Below, piece after piece: positions 10,284-20,875 of a stretch of 64,000 nucleotides of DNA. Numbering within the stretch: position 1 is the first letter of the stretch; each line of letters opens with the position of its first letter. Both the position numbers and the translations under genes were made by a program. The notes below the pieces were generated by a model, which had not been told where the DNA came from, did not search any database, and saw only the letters and a list, made by a program, of their open reading frames with translations. Source of the DNA: Aphrocallistes beatrix (lineage: Eukaryota > Porifera > Hexactinellida > Sceptrulophora > Aphrocallistidae); the NCBI GenBank assembly GCA_963281255.1, contig OY725494.1, positions 3,299,934 to 3,363,933 on the forward strand, in the 5' to 3' direction.

Positions 10284-10619
10284 CAGGGGTGGGGTTGGTT
10301 GACCGATTTTAGGGCTCGGTTATTTTGGTTTCCTCCAGGGCGGTTAACAGGTTAACCGATGTCAATATTAATTGGTTGAAATATGTATTTTTGGATTAAT
10401 CTTTAACCTGATATTGTATTATTTGATGATTTTAGTGGTCCCGAAATATACTATATGGCTGGAAAAATATAAATTCTATTGTATTATCAAATTTTTAGAA
10501 AGAATATTCTTGAATCTCCGTCGATAACCAATGAAATTAGTTATATTTAAAGGAGATCGGCCAACCGAACTGAGATTTCCTTAACCGAGATTGATGGCGG
10601 TTACCTGAATCCAGCCTTG
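10284..10619. mobile_element. GGTTAACC MITE, second copy
   Basis: Starts CAGGGGTGGGGTTGGTTGAC, ends CCAGCCTTG, flanked by GTTAGTC on the left and GTTAGTA on the right. The 336-bp body shares CCTCCAGGGCGGTTAAC and CCGATGTCAATATTAATT with the copy at 7644-8019. Confidence 0.8.
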
Positions 10620-10850
10620 GTTAGTATTATAGGCATATTTCAGTAGCCAAACAATTATTTAAATGTGTGAAAGATACACATCTTACCTGTCATATATATA
10701 TAGATAGAGTGTAAATTTAACATATAACAGCAATTCTTAATATCACATTCATAAGGTGGGTAGGATAATGTGGATAATTTTAGAAAAGATTACATAAAGA
10801 AATAGTTTGAAGATTTAGAGAAACCACTAGTTGAATTATTTAGAGAAACG

Positions 10851-13800
10851 CTATGCAACCTTCATTTTAGCAAACAATTGAGCAAATTTGCTACAAGGAT
10901 CAGCTAGCAGATTGTTGGGAGTGCCACACTCAACAATTCGTCCATCATCCATCAGCATGATCCGGTCATAATTCATTACTGTGTGCAACCGGTGCGCTAT
11001 CGTGAGCACAGTACACTCCCGGAACTTGAAGTGGACAATTTGTTGAATCCTGCTGTCTGTGAGAGTATCAACGTTAGAAGTTGCCTCGTCCAGCATTAGA
11101 ATCTTAGTCTGTTTCAATACAGCACGAGCAAGACAGAAGAGCTGCTTCTCACCGACACTGAAGTTCGATCCACCTTCAGACACACAGTAATCGAGTCGGC
11201 CTTCGAGTGCCTGAACCTTTCCCTTCAATCGAACTTCTTCTAATGCCTGCCATAGCTGCTCATCTTGGAACACAGAAAATGGATCCAAAGCAAACCTGAG
11301 AGGTCCACTGAACAGGATTGGGTCTTGTGGGATGATCGAAATCTCACCTCTCAACTCGTGCAGCCCTAATTCACGAATATCCATCCCATCAATAGTGATA
11401 CAACCTGACTCCAGCTCCACCAACCGAAGTAAGGCAGTTTGAAGTGAGGACTTCCCGGCTCCTGTCCTCCCTACGATGCCAAGTTTCTCCCCGCCCTCTA
11501 CCCTGAAGCTAACATCTTTCAATACAAGGGGCAAATGGAAATAGTACCTCAAACACACTTTCTCGAATTCAATCGCTCCCGTTAAAAACGGTTTATTTCT
11601 CGTTGATTTAGCAGTGCTGTGGAGAGGTGCTTCTTGGGGAATGTTTATAAAGTCGAATACACGTTCTACTGAGACCATGTTCATCTCCACCTCGGCACTA
11701 GCTCGCAACAAAATCTGAGAAGTATCGAACAACCTGAACAGTTGTGAGAGAGCGAAAGCAGAAGTTGCAGGGGAGATTTGATCCCGTAACAGGATCAGAA
11801 CAAGCGCGATAGACAAGGCATAAATAGCGATGATACAGTTGACCTGAAAACTAAACCAACGAACATAACCAACGAAAATACGCCAGCATTTTGAATGGAT
11901 ATTTTCGTATGCACACAGCTTATGAAACTGGTGAGATTCTAGTTTCAAAGAATGGATCGAGGTAAGACCATGTAGAGTGAGTGAGATGTGCAAAATAACG
12001 TCACTCCTAGCTGCAGACTCGAGACGTTTTATCTGACGGATAATCCTCACCAAATGTAATCGATACAGAAATAGAATTCCCAAAAGAATAATGCTGGGTA
12101 CCAGTGTTAACCAATGGGTGATAGCAGCAGACAGCATAGTTAATACGAGTATGTTTGAATATAGAAATAAATGATGGAAATAATGTGGCAACAGGAAATC
12201 CATTATTGAGATGTCTCTAGAAAATCGATTAATGATGGAACCGCTGGAGTGAGTCGAGAAAAACCTGCTAGTACCTCTCAGCACACTCCATAGCATTCTA
12301 GTGTGGAGCCGGTAGGAAGAGAGAACTGGAACACACGTTTCGAGAGGAGAACTAACAAACAGGAAGAAGCATAATATGAAACAGAACCCGATAAGGAAGA
12401 TTATCTGTTTTTCGATAGGCTGGGAGACAAGTGGATTGAAAGAGGTTGTTAATGTCGTTAAATTATTCTGTTTAATCTGATCTGCCATTACCCACAAAGC
12501 TAGATAATAATCCATCAGAACGAATACCCCGAAATAAGATAATGATCCAAGGAATATTAAACAAATAATGCCAGTAAAATTGCTGCCTGCCCAAAAATAC
12601 TTCGCGTAGGTCATCACCGAGATTGATGAATAGTGGACAACCTCTTCGTTCATACCATCTCTAGATTCTACTGGTGTTGTGTTCAGTTCGCGTGGTTTTA
12701 GCTCAAGACTGCTCTCAATGTTTTTCATCACCAGATCAGCATCTTTTTCAGTTGGATGTTGTGTATGAAGTAATTTAGAGTTTTCAAATCGAGGCAACCC
12801 TGCTATGTTCTGATAAGTTCCACAAGCTAGCACCTGCCCACCTTCCAAAAGCAACACCTGATCTGTCCTGCTAACGAATTGCAGTTGATGAGTAGCCAAG
12901 AGGACAGTTTTCTTGGCTAGTACTCCATGCTTAATTATATTAAATAGTTTCTCTGCAACAGCAACATCAACCGAACTCAATGGATCATCCAAGAGGTATA
13001 TATCTGCATTGGCATACACTGCCCTCGCTAAACCTATCCGAGCTTTCTGGCCTCCGCTCAAAGTGATTCCTCTCTCTCCTACCACAGTGAAATCTCTCTC
13101 CGCTAACTGATCAAAATCAATTAGTAAACAACAAACGAAAACAACTTTATTATACCACTCAAGATCCCACATCCTCCCATAAGTGATGTTCTCTCGCACC
13201 GATATGGGGAGAATCCATGGTTCTTGTGGCACAAACACACATGAACCAGGTAAGTGAAATTTTCCAGCAATCAACTCCAGCTCACTTGCAAGACTAAGGA
13301 GCAATGATGTTTTTCCCGCACCAACACTACCGATAATGGACATGATTGTACCTTTTTGTAAAGAAAATGTTACGTTGTTAATTACAGGAACCAAAATGTT
13401 ACTCGCATTTCTCCTGCAAGAGGTAAGACCGGTTACTTCCAACATCGTTTGATTACTACTTTCGCGGCGTTCTTTCAAGGAAAAATGAATCTGTTGTTGC
13501 ATTATATTTTGCACTCTGTTAATGCTGACCATCAATTCACTGATACTGACAATAGCTGTATTCAACTGTTTGAAGACCTGATAGTACCAATGCATCAAAG
13601 CAGCTAATCCGAAAATGCGACTCGAAGTCAACTCTCCCTTCAAAACTAATATGTAGAGCACGATGCAAATTATGAAAATGAAAACAACTGGGAAGACTAA
13701 GGATATTGTGTTCCCCATCGATTTGAAAAAGAAATTCACAAATATCCTCAATATTTCTTGTCTTCTGACACGTCGAATATTAGCTGCAATTGCATACTCC

Positions 13801-14636
13801 CATGCAAAGCTTTTGACAAGTTTAATCCCCTCTATAAACTCACGAATATGTTTATTCCTTATGTCTGAGTATTTCAACGCTTTTTTATACAAGTGAGAAT
13901 TTACAACTGCTAGTGCTACCACTATGAACAAGTGGATAGCAAACAGAGGTAGGATCAACACAGCTGGCCACCCGATCTCTAGGCTAGAAGTAATGACAAT
14001 CAACAAGATGCACGGAGGAGTGAGGAATAAGTTTGCTACATCGCTCATTGCATGGTCGAATTTGAACAAGTCAGAAGTAATGATGGTGATGATATGGCCG
14101 GATGAGATCGTCTGAACCTGGTCATAGGACATTTCCTGGATTCTATGGAAGATGGCTGTTGTAAGGAGAACACGGCACTTCATACCAATGATTTTCAACC
14201 CGTATTCTCGTGTTATGGAACAAAAATTAAGGCAAATATTGCAAAATGTAAAGAGCACAGCGATTCCTATCAAATGCCACACCCTGTATAGCTGAATATT
14301 CTCAAGTCCACGTATCAGCCAGATCAAGATAACGATTGAAGAGAAGTAGAGAAGTAGATAGACAAGCGTTAATACTAGAAGTACTACCAAAATAGATCTG
14401 AAAATCCGCAAGAGTGATACCCACAAGCTCGGCTTGTTGCCACGGGGAATACGAAACTTTTCAATGTCCCAAAACACAGAAAATTGTTTGAATAAATACT
14501 CAGCATCAAAATATGTTGGAAGATTAGGCAGCCTTTCAAAATTAATTGGAGATCTTTTGAAAATCTCCTTACAACCAAATTTTACAATCCATAGAAAGGT
14601 CAATGAATAATATAAATTATCCCACAGATTTTTCAT
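10851..14636 (-). CDS. ABC transporter, subfamily C (MRP4/ABCC4-like), intronless
   Basis: A 1261-residue full transporter in one exon, ordered TMD1-NBD1-TMD2-NBD2 without an N-terminal TMD0. This is the short-MRP layout of ABCC4, which exports organic anions and cyclic nucleotides across the plasma membrane. NBD1: Walker A GSVGAGKT 436-443, Q-loop near 471, signature LSGGQ 526-530, Walker B IYLLDD ending in Asp where other ABC proteins have catalytic Glu (normal for ABCC), H-loop His583. NBD2: Walker A GRTGAGKS 1056-1063, signature altered to FSVGE (about 1159), Walker B ILMLDEA with Glu present, His1215. About 12 hydrophobic helices lie in 73-365 and 689-955. It sits alone in transposon-rich DNA. 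Exact paralogue within ABCC4-like transporters is not resolved, so no symbol is given. Confidence 0.93.
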   Translation of the reverse strand: MKNLWDNLYYSLTFLWIVKFGCKEIFKRSPINFERLPNLPTYFDAEYLFKQFSVFWDIEKFRIPRGNKPSLWVSLLRIFRSILVVLLVLTLVYLLLYFSSIVILIWLIRGLENIQLYRVWHLIGIAVLFTFCNICLNFCSITREYGLKIIGMKCRVLLTTAIFHRIQEMSYDQVQTISSGHIITIITSDLFKFDHAMSDVANLFLTPPCILLIVITSSLEIGWPAVLILPLFAIHLFIVVALAVVNSHLYKKALKYSDIRNKHIREFIEGIKLVKSFAWEYAIAANIRRVRRQEILRIFVNFFFKSMGNTISLVFPVVFIFIICIVLYILVLKGELTSSRIFGLAALMHWYYQVFKQLNTAIVSISELMVSINRVQNIMQQQIHFSLKERRESSNQTMLEVTGLTSCRRNASNILVPVINNVTFSLQKGTIMSIIGSVGAGKTSLLLSLASELELIAGKFHLPGSCVFVPQEPWILPISVRENITYGRMWDLEWYNKVVFVCCLLIDFDQLAERDFTVVGERGITLSGGQKARIGLARAVYANADIYLLDDPLSSVDVAVAEKLFNIIKHGVLAKKTVLLATHQLQFVSRTDQVLLLEGGQVLACGTYQNIAGLPRFENSKLLHTQHPTEKDADLVMKNIESSLELKPRELNTTPVESRDGMNEEVVHYSSISVMTYAKYFWAGSNFTGIICLIFLGSLSYFGVFVLMDYYLALWVMADQIKQNNLTTLTTSFNPLVSQPIEKQIIFLIGFCFILCFFLFVSSPLETCVPVLSSYRLHTRMLWSVLRGTSRFFSTHSSGSIINRFSRDISIMDFLLPHYFHHLFLYSNILVLTMLSAAITHWLTLVPSIILLGILFLYRLHLVRIIRQIKRLESAARSDVILHISLTLHGLTSIHSLKLESHQFHKLCAYENIHSKCWRIFVGYVRWFSFQVNCIIAIYALSIALVLILLRDQISPATSAFALSQLFRLFDTSQILLRASAEVEMNMVSVERVFDFINIPQEAPLHSTAKSTRNKPFLTGAIEFEKVCLRYYFHLPLVLKDVSFRVEGGEKLGIVGRTGAGKSSLQTALLRLVELESGCITIDGMDIRELGLHELRGEISIIPQDPILFSGPLRFALDPFSVFQDEQLWQALEEVRLKGKVQALEGRLDYCVSEGGSNFSVGEKQLFCLARAVLKQTKILMLDEATSNVDTLTDSRIQQIVHFKFRECTVLTIAHRLHTVMNYDRIMLMDDGRIVECGTPNNLLADPCSKFAQLFAKMKVA

Positions 14637-14780
14637 AATTCACTGAAATAGTTTACTTGTGTTACAAATGAAATTTGATAAACTAAATATTTTTGAACAA
14701 GCTTGCTTCCAATGGATATATACTAAATCTGACGAAGCCAGCTGCCAAAAGGATTATACAAGTAGTTACACATCTTAGTA

Positions 14781-14951
14781 CAGTAGAACTCGGTTAGTAC
14801 GTACTCGGGATACACCATACTTCGGCCTAGTGCGTACTCATTTCTGTGAACCAGAATTCATTTATTATATAGATCCCTATGTAATATCAACTCGGTTAGT
14901 ACGTACTTTTTTCCCCACCCCGAAGGGGTACGTACTAACCGAGTTCTACTG
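14781..14951. mobile_element. 171-bp MITE with TA duplication
   Basis: Both ends begin CAGTAGAACTCGGTTAGTAC in inverted orientation, at least 26 bp perfect, with TA on either side. Typical of pogo/mariner-derived MITEs. No gene inside. Confidence 0.9.
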
Positions 14952-15005
14952 TATACTATTAAGATAAATAATATTAGTTTTCCTACTATACTCTGGTAGT
15001 ATTAG

Positions 15006-15290
15006 ACTCATCACGGAATTATGATGTCATTGTCACTTTGTTAATACAAGCGCGCTTCGCTTGCTTGCGCTGCGCGGCTGGCGGACACTTTGTGTCCGCC
15101 GGAGGCGCCCTTCGGGCGCCTGTGGTCACCATTCATTAATTATATGGGAGATAACATCTCTAAATATGTCTGCCCTACTGTTATAATCGATATCACACGA
15201 AAAGTCACCAAATTTGTCAATTTTTAAAATTTTGATGAGTAATGATGGCGTCATAACAAAGTGATGAGTCATCATTTCTTGATGATAGTT
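15006..15290 (+). repeat. GC-rich double-hairpin module (A), second copy
   Basis: A fragment of repeat B (GGAATTATGATGTCATTGTC) precedes the module. The module contains GGCGGACACTTTGTGTCCGCC and GGCGCCCTTCGGGCGCC, two consecutive GC-only stems in AT-rich DNA. The 3' part (about 15125-15280) matches 9575-9735 closely. Confidence 0.75.
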
Positions 15291-15299
15291 GCATCATAT

Positions 15300-15539
15300 G
15301 TGAGGTATGTTAGTATGCAGATTCCATTAAAATTTCAGCCTTCTATCTCCTATAATGGCTGAGTTATTCCCGAATAACTGTGTTGCTTAACTTTTAAAAA
15401 TGTGACAATGACGTCATAATTCCATGATGAGTCGACATTTTCGTCTGAGCTCAGAACTTACTGGAGCCATAGCCAAAATACTCCTACATGCCAAAAATCA
15501 GCTTTCTGGGCCTGACAGTTTCTTCAATCAATTCGTTAC

Positions 15540-15584
<45 letters not shown>

Positions 15585-15617
15585 CACAAACATTAATCGA
15601 GTTTTAATAGTAAGGAT
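15300..15617 (-). repeat. Dispersed repeat B, inverted copy
   Basis: Reverse-strand copy of 9829-10150, ending in ATTAATCGAGTTTTAATAG. It includes a TA microsatellite at about 15540-15585. Together with module A on its left it looks like one composite element whose long inverted arms are repeat B. Confidence 0.7.
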
Positions 15618-15744
15618 TTTCAGTTTTTGAGCATCACTTGGTCATTAGATATACGTGTAAGTAGAATCCAATCTTGGTGTAGATGTACGTACACATTCTT
15701 TAATTTTTTCGATATTTTTCACTTCCAGGTTTTTAGAAGTACGT

Positions 15745-15910
15745 ATAAGTGCGCTTCGCTCGCTTGAGATGCGCGCAGCTGGCAAACACTTCGTATTTAC
15801 ATTAGTCGCCCTGCGAGCACCTGGGAATGTCAACAAATTCAGAAGTCCCTACTGGCGCAAAATATTGATTACTTTCACTAATCCATTTCAAATTTGCTTA
15901 TTTAATGAAT
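15745..15910 (+). repeat. GC-rich module, diverged copy
   Basis: GTGCGCTTCGCTCGCTTGAG, then CTGGCAAACACTTCGTATT and CACTAATCCATTTCA match the copy near 4178-4310 more closely than those at 9495 and 15051. Confidence 0.6.
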
Positions 15911-16631
15911 CTGTTGCAAAAACCAATTATCAATATAAGATCGAAAATACGATATTTGGAATATACACCCTTAATAATAACAAGCCAATGGTTGGAAGTT
16001 AGTTTCTATTACAAATACAAATTGTGAGACAAAGGAATTCATGGTAGTTACATACAGTATAGCAAGTACGGGAAACAGAAGTAACAAGATTCAGTCAGAA
16101 GAGAGTGACGTCATCCTGACACAGCCTAGTTTCAATATTCGAATACTAAGTTCGTACATAGGCTTATTGAGGTGAAGAGTTTATCCCAACGAGTTAGTCT
16201 AACTCTGTGAGGAGCATCAACACTCTCAGAGTGGGTTCGTTGGTGTTCAGGACTTGTAGCAGAGTTTCTTTATGTCCGGTGGCCTTATATTCAAAGAGGA
16301 TAGATATATTTAGTTATTTGAGTCCGGATAGATGGCAGAAGTAAGGTAGTAGTGAGTATTGATTTCCATCCTGCAGGGTTAGCTCCTGGAGATTGGAGAG
16401 TAGAGAGAGCAGCCTTTGTAATTGCTGTTCACATCCACTAATATAATTGAGGTGTAAAGCAGTGAGCTGGCCGGGCCACTTTTCGAGTTTTTGAAAGAAA
16501 ATTGGATATTCTCCCCCTTTTCTGGGACGGAAATACAAGTTATTAGTGGAGTTCAATTGGTTGCCTATTCGCAGAAGGAATTTAGACGTGAATTTTGTTC
16601 TATATAAACACAAACTTGTGGAGATTTTGAT

Positions 16632-17206
16632 GAGGCGCATGCATTAGTTCGAATTCTGTATGTAGTCGTTAGTTCGAATTCTGCATGTAGTCGTTAGTTC
16701 GAATCGAATTTGGACATGTAGTCGTTAGTTCGAATCGGATTTGGACATGTAGTCGTTAGTTCGAATCGAATTTAGTAATGTAGTCGTTAGTTCGAATCGA
16801 ATTTGGTAATGTAGTCGTTAGTTCGAATTATAATTTGGACATGTAGTCGTTAGTTCGAATTAGAATTTGGACATATACTCATTATCATTAGCTCTCTATA
16901 ATGACACTCAACTAGCCCCTTCGTTCAGAAATGCCTTTTTCATCCTCAATTTTCTACTATTCTCTTAAAGAAAATGCTTCTTTTCCCTCAGTTCTTATAA
17001 ATATCTCTTCCAAATGCCACTCAATGACAGTACTACATTGGAAATCTATTCGAACTAATGCTGCGCCTCCACAAATTACAACTCCCTATTTATGTCTAAA
17101 TCCGATTCGAACTAACGACTACATGCCCAAATTCGATTCGAACTAACGACTACTTTGAAATTCGAACTAACGACTACTTTGAAATTCGAACTAATGCTGC
17201 GTCCCC
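16632..17206. mobile_element. Fold-back transposon, second family member, inside the NLR pseudogene
   Basis: Flanked by ATTTTGAT on both sides (16624-16631 and 17207-17214). The left arm is about eight copies of a roughly 28-bp unit around GTAGTCGTTAGTTCGAAT; the right arm has inverted copies (17048-17200). The termini (GAGGCGCATGCATTAGTTC; inverted GGGGACGCAGCATTAGTTC) resemble those of 6365-6848, and the centre shares a GGCATTTC-ACGAA block with it on the opposite strand. No gene. Confidence 0.85.
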
Positions 17207-18672
17207 ATTTTGATAATTTGAAGGTATACCACATGAACAGCTGTGACTGGTTCTGAGGTTACATTTAAAAAGTTACAAACTAAGCTAGTGCCATGAGGTA
17301 GACGACTCTCTTCGAGGACTCTACTGTAAGAAGAGAGAGTAGAGAAGTCTTTCTAATGTAACCTCAATGCGAAGTAGCTTGGAAACAGTATCAAGGTGCT
17401 CCAGTAATAAACTGAACTGAGATGGAGAGACATATCGCACCTGTCGAAATATTTAAGTTGTATTATGTGGAAAAGACGTAGTGACTTCACGAAACACTTC
17501 CACTCACTTGGAGATATGGTACTATTGAGATAGAAGTAGAGCGACTGAGGAAGATATCGATGGAATTTCGTAAATGGCTTTGAAACCAGTTTAGAGCCAC
17601 ATTCAAAGAAAATTTCCGAAATAACTTTTAAAAAAGAAGAAACATTATTAATTGAGACGTCCATAGTTGAGTTGGTCTATCAACGGCATCTGGAGCATGT
17701 GAATCGTATTTGTTGGTAGGAATTCGTTAGAATGGATAGAATCAGTTCTGCATAGTCGGACAATAAATCGCACAGAAAACGGATTACCATCAAAAATTGT
17801 CATCAGAGTTTACGATGTAACGTGTGTTTAAGCATTGGTCCCTCCAAGAACAATTCCGCAACCAGTTGGCACCGAAGAATTCTTGAATGGTCAGGTGGAA
17901 AAACATCAAACTCGAACCACTTTGCCAATAGGGAGCTTCTTGATATGCTCTTTTGTCAGGGCCAAGCACTGACATGCCTTATCTACCCCGTCCACTTTAA
18001 GGAGGATGTCTTTCGAGGAGATCAATTCGCGACTAGACACAGGTATGCTACTTCGCCGATGCGATCCAAACAGTCAAGAACATTTGGGTGCATTTCGGAC
18101 AAGGATAGCTTTTTGGCCAAGTATTTCAGGTTCATTCTGGAAAGTTGAAGTCTGATCAGGAAACGGATTAACCCCGTGTACAGGAGCGTAAGGGTGAACG
18201 CGCTCACATTATCAGTTCCGCAGACAAGGGCTGCAAAGAGAGACGCATTAACGGGAACGAGAGGGAGCTGGTTCATTTCATCGCGGAGGTAGATTAAACC
18301 CTTCAACTGATCTAGTTTATCTTGTTCTGGCAGTTGAATGCAGAAGTAAAGGTCTCGGTTCTCAGGAGAGAAACCTAGCACCTGATAGAAACGGTCGATG
18401 CTCAGTTGGGGCGATGAGAAATTGTCGTGTAAGCACCGGATCGGCTCGTCACGAGGATGGTGGAGGCTTTTATAACTTTTCGCGTGAGGAGAAGGTAGAG
18501 GAGTGTTTGTTCGAAGGAGACTTCTTTGGTGTATTCGTCAATACTGTCGATTATTATTATGAGAAGTCCGTACCCGTCTCGACGAGGTGTTTGGACAGAT
18601 CTGAACGCCACCTGGCCTCGTTTGGCATGGATAGACATAGCCAGGTTTGAATAAATTCTTAATTAATGCCAC

Positions 18673-18784
18673 CAGGCTTTTTTTACTTTGTTCCATTTGA
18701 TGCCATTCTGCGTTCTGGTATGGAATGAAACTCTGTTCTATGACGGAACGTAGAATGGCATCGAATGAAGTAAAAAAAGCCTGG
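18673..18784. mobile_element. Hairpin MITE inside the NLR pseudogene
   Basis: CCAGGCTTTTTTTACTT at the left is matched by its inverse at the right, and the pairing continues through GATGCCATTCT for about 40 bp with few mismatches, so nearly the whole 112 bp folds into one hairpin. Confidence 0.85.
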
Positions 18785-20531
18785 AAAACTGCTCGTTTTC
18801 CCGAAGCGAAGCCTACCCAATGACAAAAGGGAAATTTGTCGCTGCTTAGCCTGGGTTGCCAATTAGGCAGTAAATTTTCGGATTCGAGGGTGAATATTCT
18901 TTTAGTTCATTGTCGGAATCTACAGGTGTAATGTTGATTTCTTTGTTGGCAATTTTTCGCAGAAATGCAATTTCGTTGTAAGTTGTTTCGTCGTTTGAGT
19001 TTACCTCTGGATCGTCAGAGGTACGAAAACTGATTCGATATCTACCTTCTCTTCATCGTCAAGCATTTGTCTGACTTTCTTATTCTCGAGTTCCACGAAT
19101 TTCCTGAAGAATACGTATATTCCACTTCGCGATTCTTTCCAGGGGAATGATATGCTTTTCGAAATTTGAGATCAAATCTGGAATTTGCGAATAAATTTCT
19201 TGATGTTGTTGCACGGAAATTGCAACATCATCACACTTTATAACTTACCTTGAGTTCAGTTTAATGCACCTAGGTTGGTGGCGATTATTAAACCCTGCTG
19301 AAGGAGAATTTTCAACTCAAAACTTTTACCAGACTCAGAATCCTTTTCACGCTCAATGGAAGATTCTGAAGCTAACCACAAATATTTATTAGTTCTTTCC
19401 AACAGGCGGGCCTGATTGCTTTCATGCTTTCATAGAATAGAATCGGGTCATGGTTACTCCAAGTTTTCAACGTGGATACAAGTGTTGTACTATATGTAAC
19501 TTGATGGAATATTCAGGAATGCTGTGAGTCCCTGGACGTTATCAGGTGGCAACTGATCGCCTATTTCGATAAGGTCGGAATATTCTGCAAATTTCCCTGA
19601 CATTTCTTGGGAATTAAAAGGGGAGATGCTGCACAAAATCAGAAGCTCGACAAACGAAACAATATTATACACCACATAGCTAATGGCCATGAGTAAGTTG
19701 AATCTTGCTATATCCTCCTTTCCATCTTTACCATGGTAAAAGCGGGACGCAGCGTTGAATTTTAGGAGATATGTCAGGATATGAGGAAACTACTATACCT
19801 CACGTATTACAAAAAAGTGGGACGACACAAAATTTCTCCATAGAAGAGTAAAAGCGTTTTGTTGTGTGATTTGAGTATTCTAACATGTATATGCATTTCC
19901 TTTCTTTGAATATCTTTTATATTATAATAACATAATTATTGTTATGCTTTCTCCACAACCACGTTTTTTCAAAAATAAGCTAGAGACTAGGTTTTTTATC
20001 GGATTGTAATGCTCTTGTGTGAATTGCTAGTTTGGAAGTCATAATGAATAATTTCGAGATAAAATTCAAAATAAATTGACACATTCTCGAAAATTGTCAA
20101 TTATGAGGAAAATAAACGCTTGGTTCAGGTGGGCACATAACCGTAAACGTCTTTGTATTAATTATTAACTATTTGCAATAGCCATTATTTCAACTCACAT
20201 GAGTAATCTCAGTATAAATTACATTTTTGTGTAGGTTGTATGAGGTGGAAATTATTCCATGCGAGATTGTATTGATATTCATTTTACAATAACAACTCTC
20301 ATATATAAATGTACTTAGCCTACAATACGATTATATTTCTAATAATTATCACAAATTGTCATGAATAACGATTAATGTGATAGTGCTTATGGAGTCAGTT
20401 TTAACGACAATTAATTTTCAATTTGTTAATTGATGGGTGAAACGAAATCAAGAATTAAAAAAACAAAACAAGAATTATAGCGTGAATTAATTCATGGACA
20501 AGATTTGGTAGAGTATTGTTTTAAATATAAT

Positions 20532-20875
20532 TACCGTATTGCTTCGAATAAGCGCCCGGGCGCTTATTTATTTCGTGCACCCTTTAGACCCGGCGCTTAT
20601 TTTTTTCATTCGCTATTTTGACCCGGCGCTCTTTTTTTTGTTTACTACATTGACTGGCACTTTTATTTTTGCCACAACTGAGAATGTTAGTTCTATTAAA
20701 AAAGGATAATGTAATGTTTCAAAAAGCACTTGTATCTATGCCACTACTGAGATTACTAGTTTGATATGATGTTCAGAGAACTAAAATGCCCCGGCGTCCG
20801 ACGCTTATTCGAGCCCCGGCGCTTATTTATTTCGCTCACCCTTTAGACCCAGCGCTTATTCAGGGAAATACGGTA
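20532..20875. mobile_element. MITE with AATAAGCGC ends
   Basis: Left end TACCGTATTGCTTCGAATAA, right end inverse of TACCGTATTTCCCTGAATAA, both followed by GCGC and by repeated CACCCTTTAGACCC-GCGCTTATT blocks. About 344 bp, no gene. Confidence 0.8.

Larger units (their letters stand above)
16270..19690 (-). pseudogene. NLR-type (NACHT-LRR) pseudogene
   Basis: Reading on -, pieces in order resemble an intracellular NLR receptor: a linker with VDIESVFVPLTIQ, a P-loop-like YCLIGNPG that has lost its lysine, a NACHT Walker B stretch GLLIIIIDSIDEY followed by KASTILVTSRSGAY (about 18402-18638), the helical/winged region with VLGFSPENRDLY-like LGFSPENRDLYFCIQLPEQD and FFHLTIQEFFGANW (17790-18381), and leucine-rich repeats such as LTALHLNYISGCEQQLQRLL (16314-16640). 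Pieces lie in different frames with stops. A hairpin MITE lies between P-loop and Walker B, and a fold-back transposon splits the LRR part. Such receptors sense microbial signals in the cytosol. This copy is clearly dead. Limits at both ends are approximate. Confidence 0.8.

Noticed and set aside
10851-14636. The transporter as cargo of a composite transposon
   Set aside because: Repeat B copies bracket it, but module A lies in direct rather than mirrored order and no outer duplication was found, so I keep it only as a weak finding.
16660-17170. GTTCGAAT blocks similar to the tRNA internal B box
   Set aside because: No A box at the right distance and no cloverleaf; the motif is part of the fold-back arm unit.
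1-17206. Regularly spaced repeats in the satellite and in fold-back arms that could suggest CRISPR
   Set aside because: There are no unique spacers of constant size and no cas genes, and the genome is animal.
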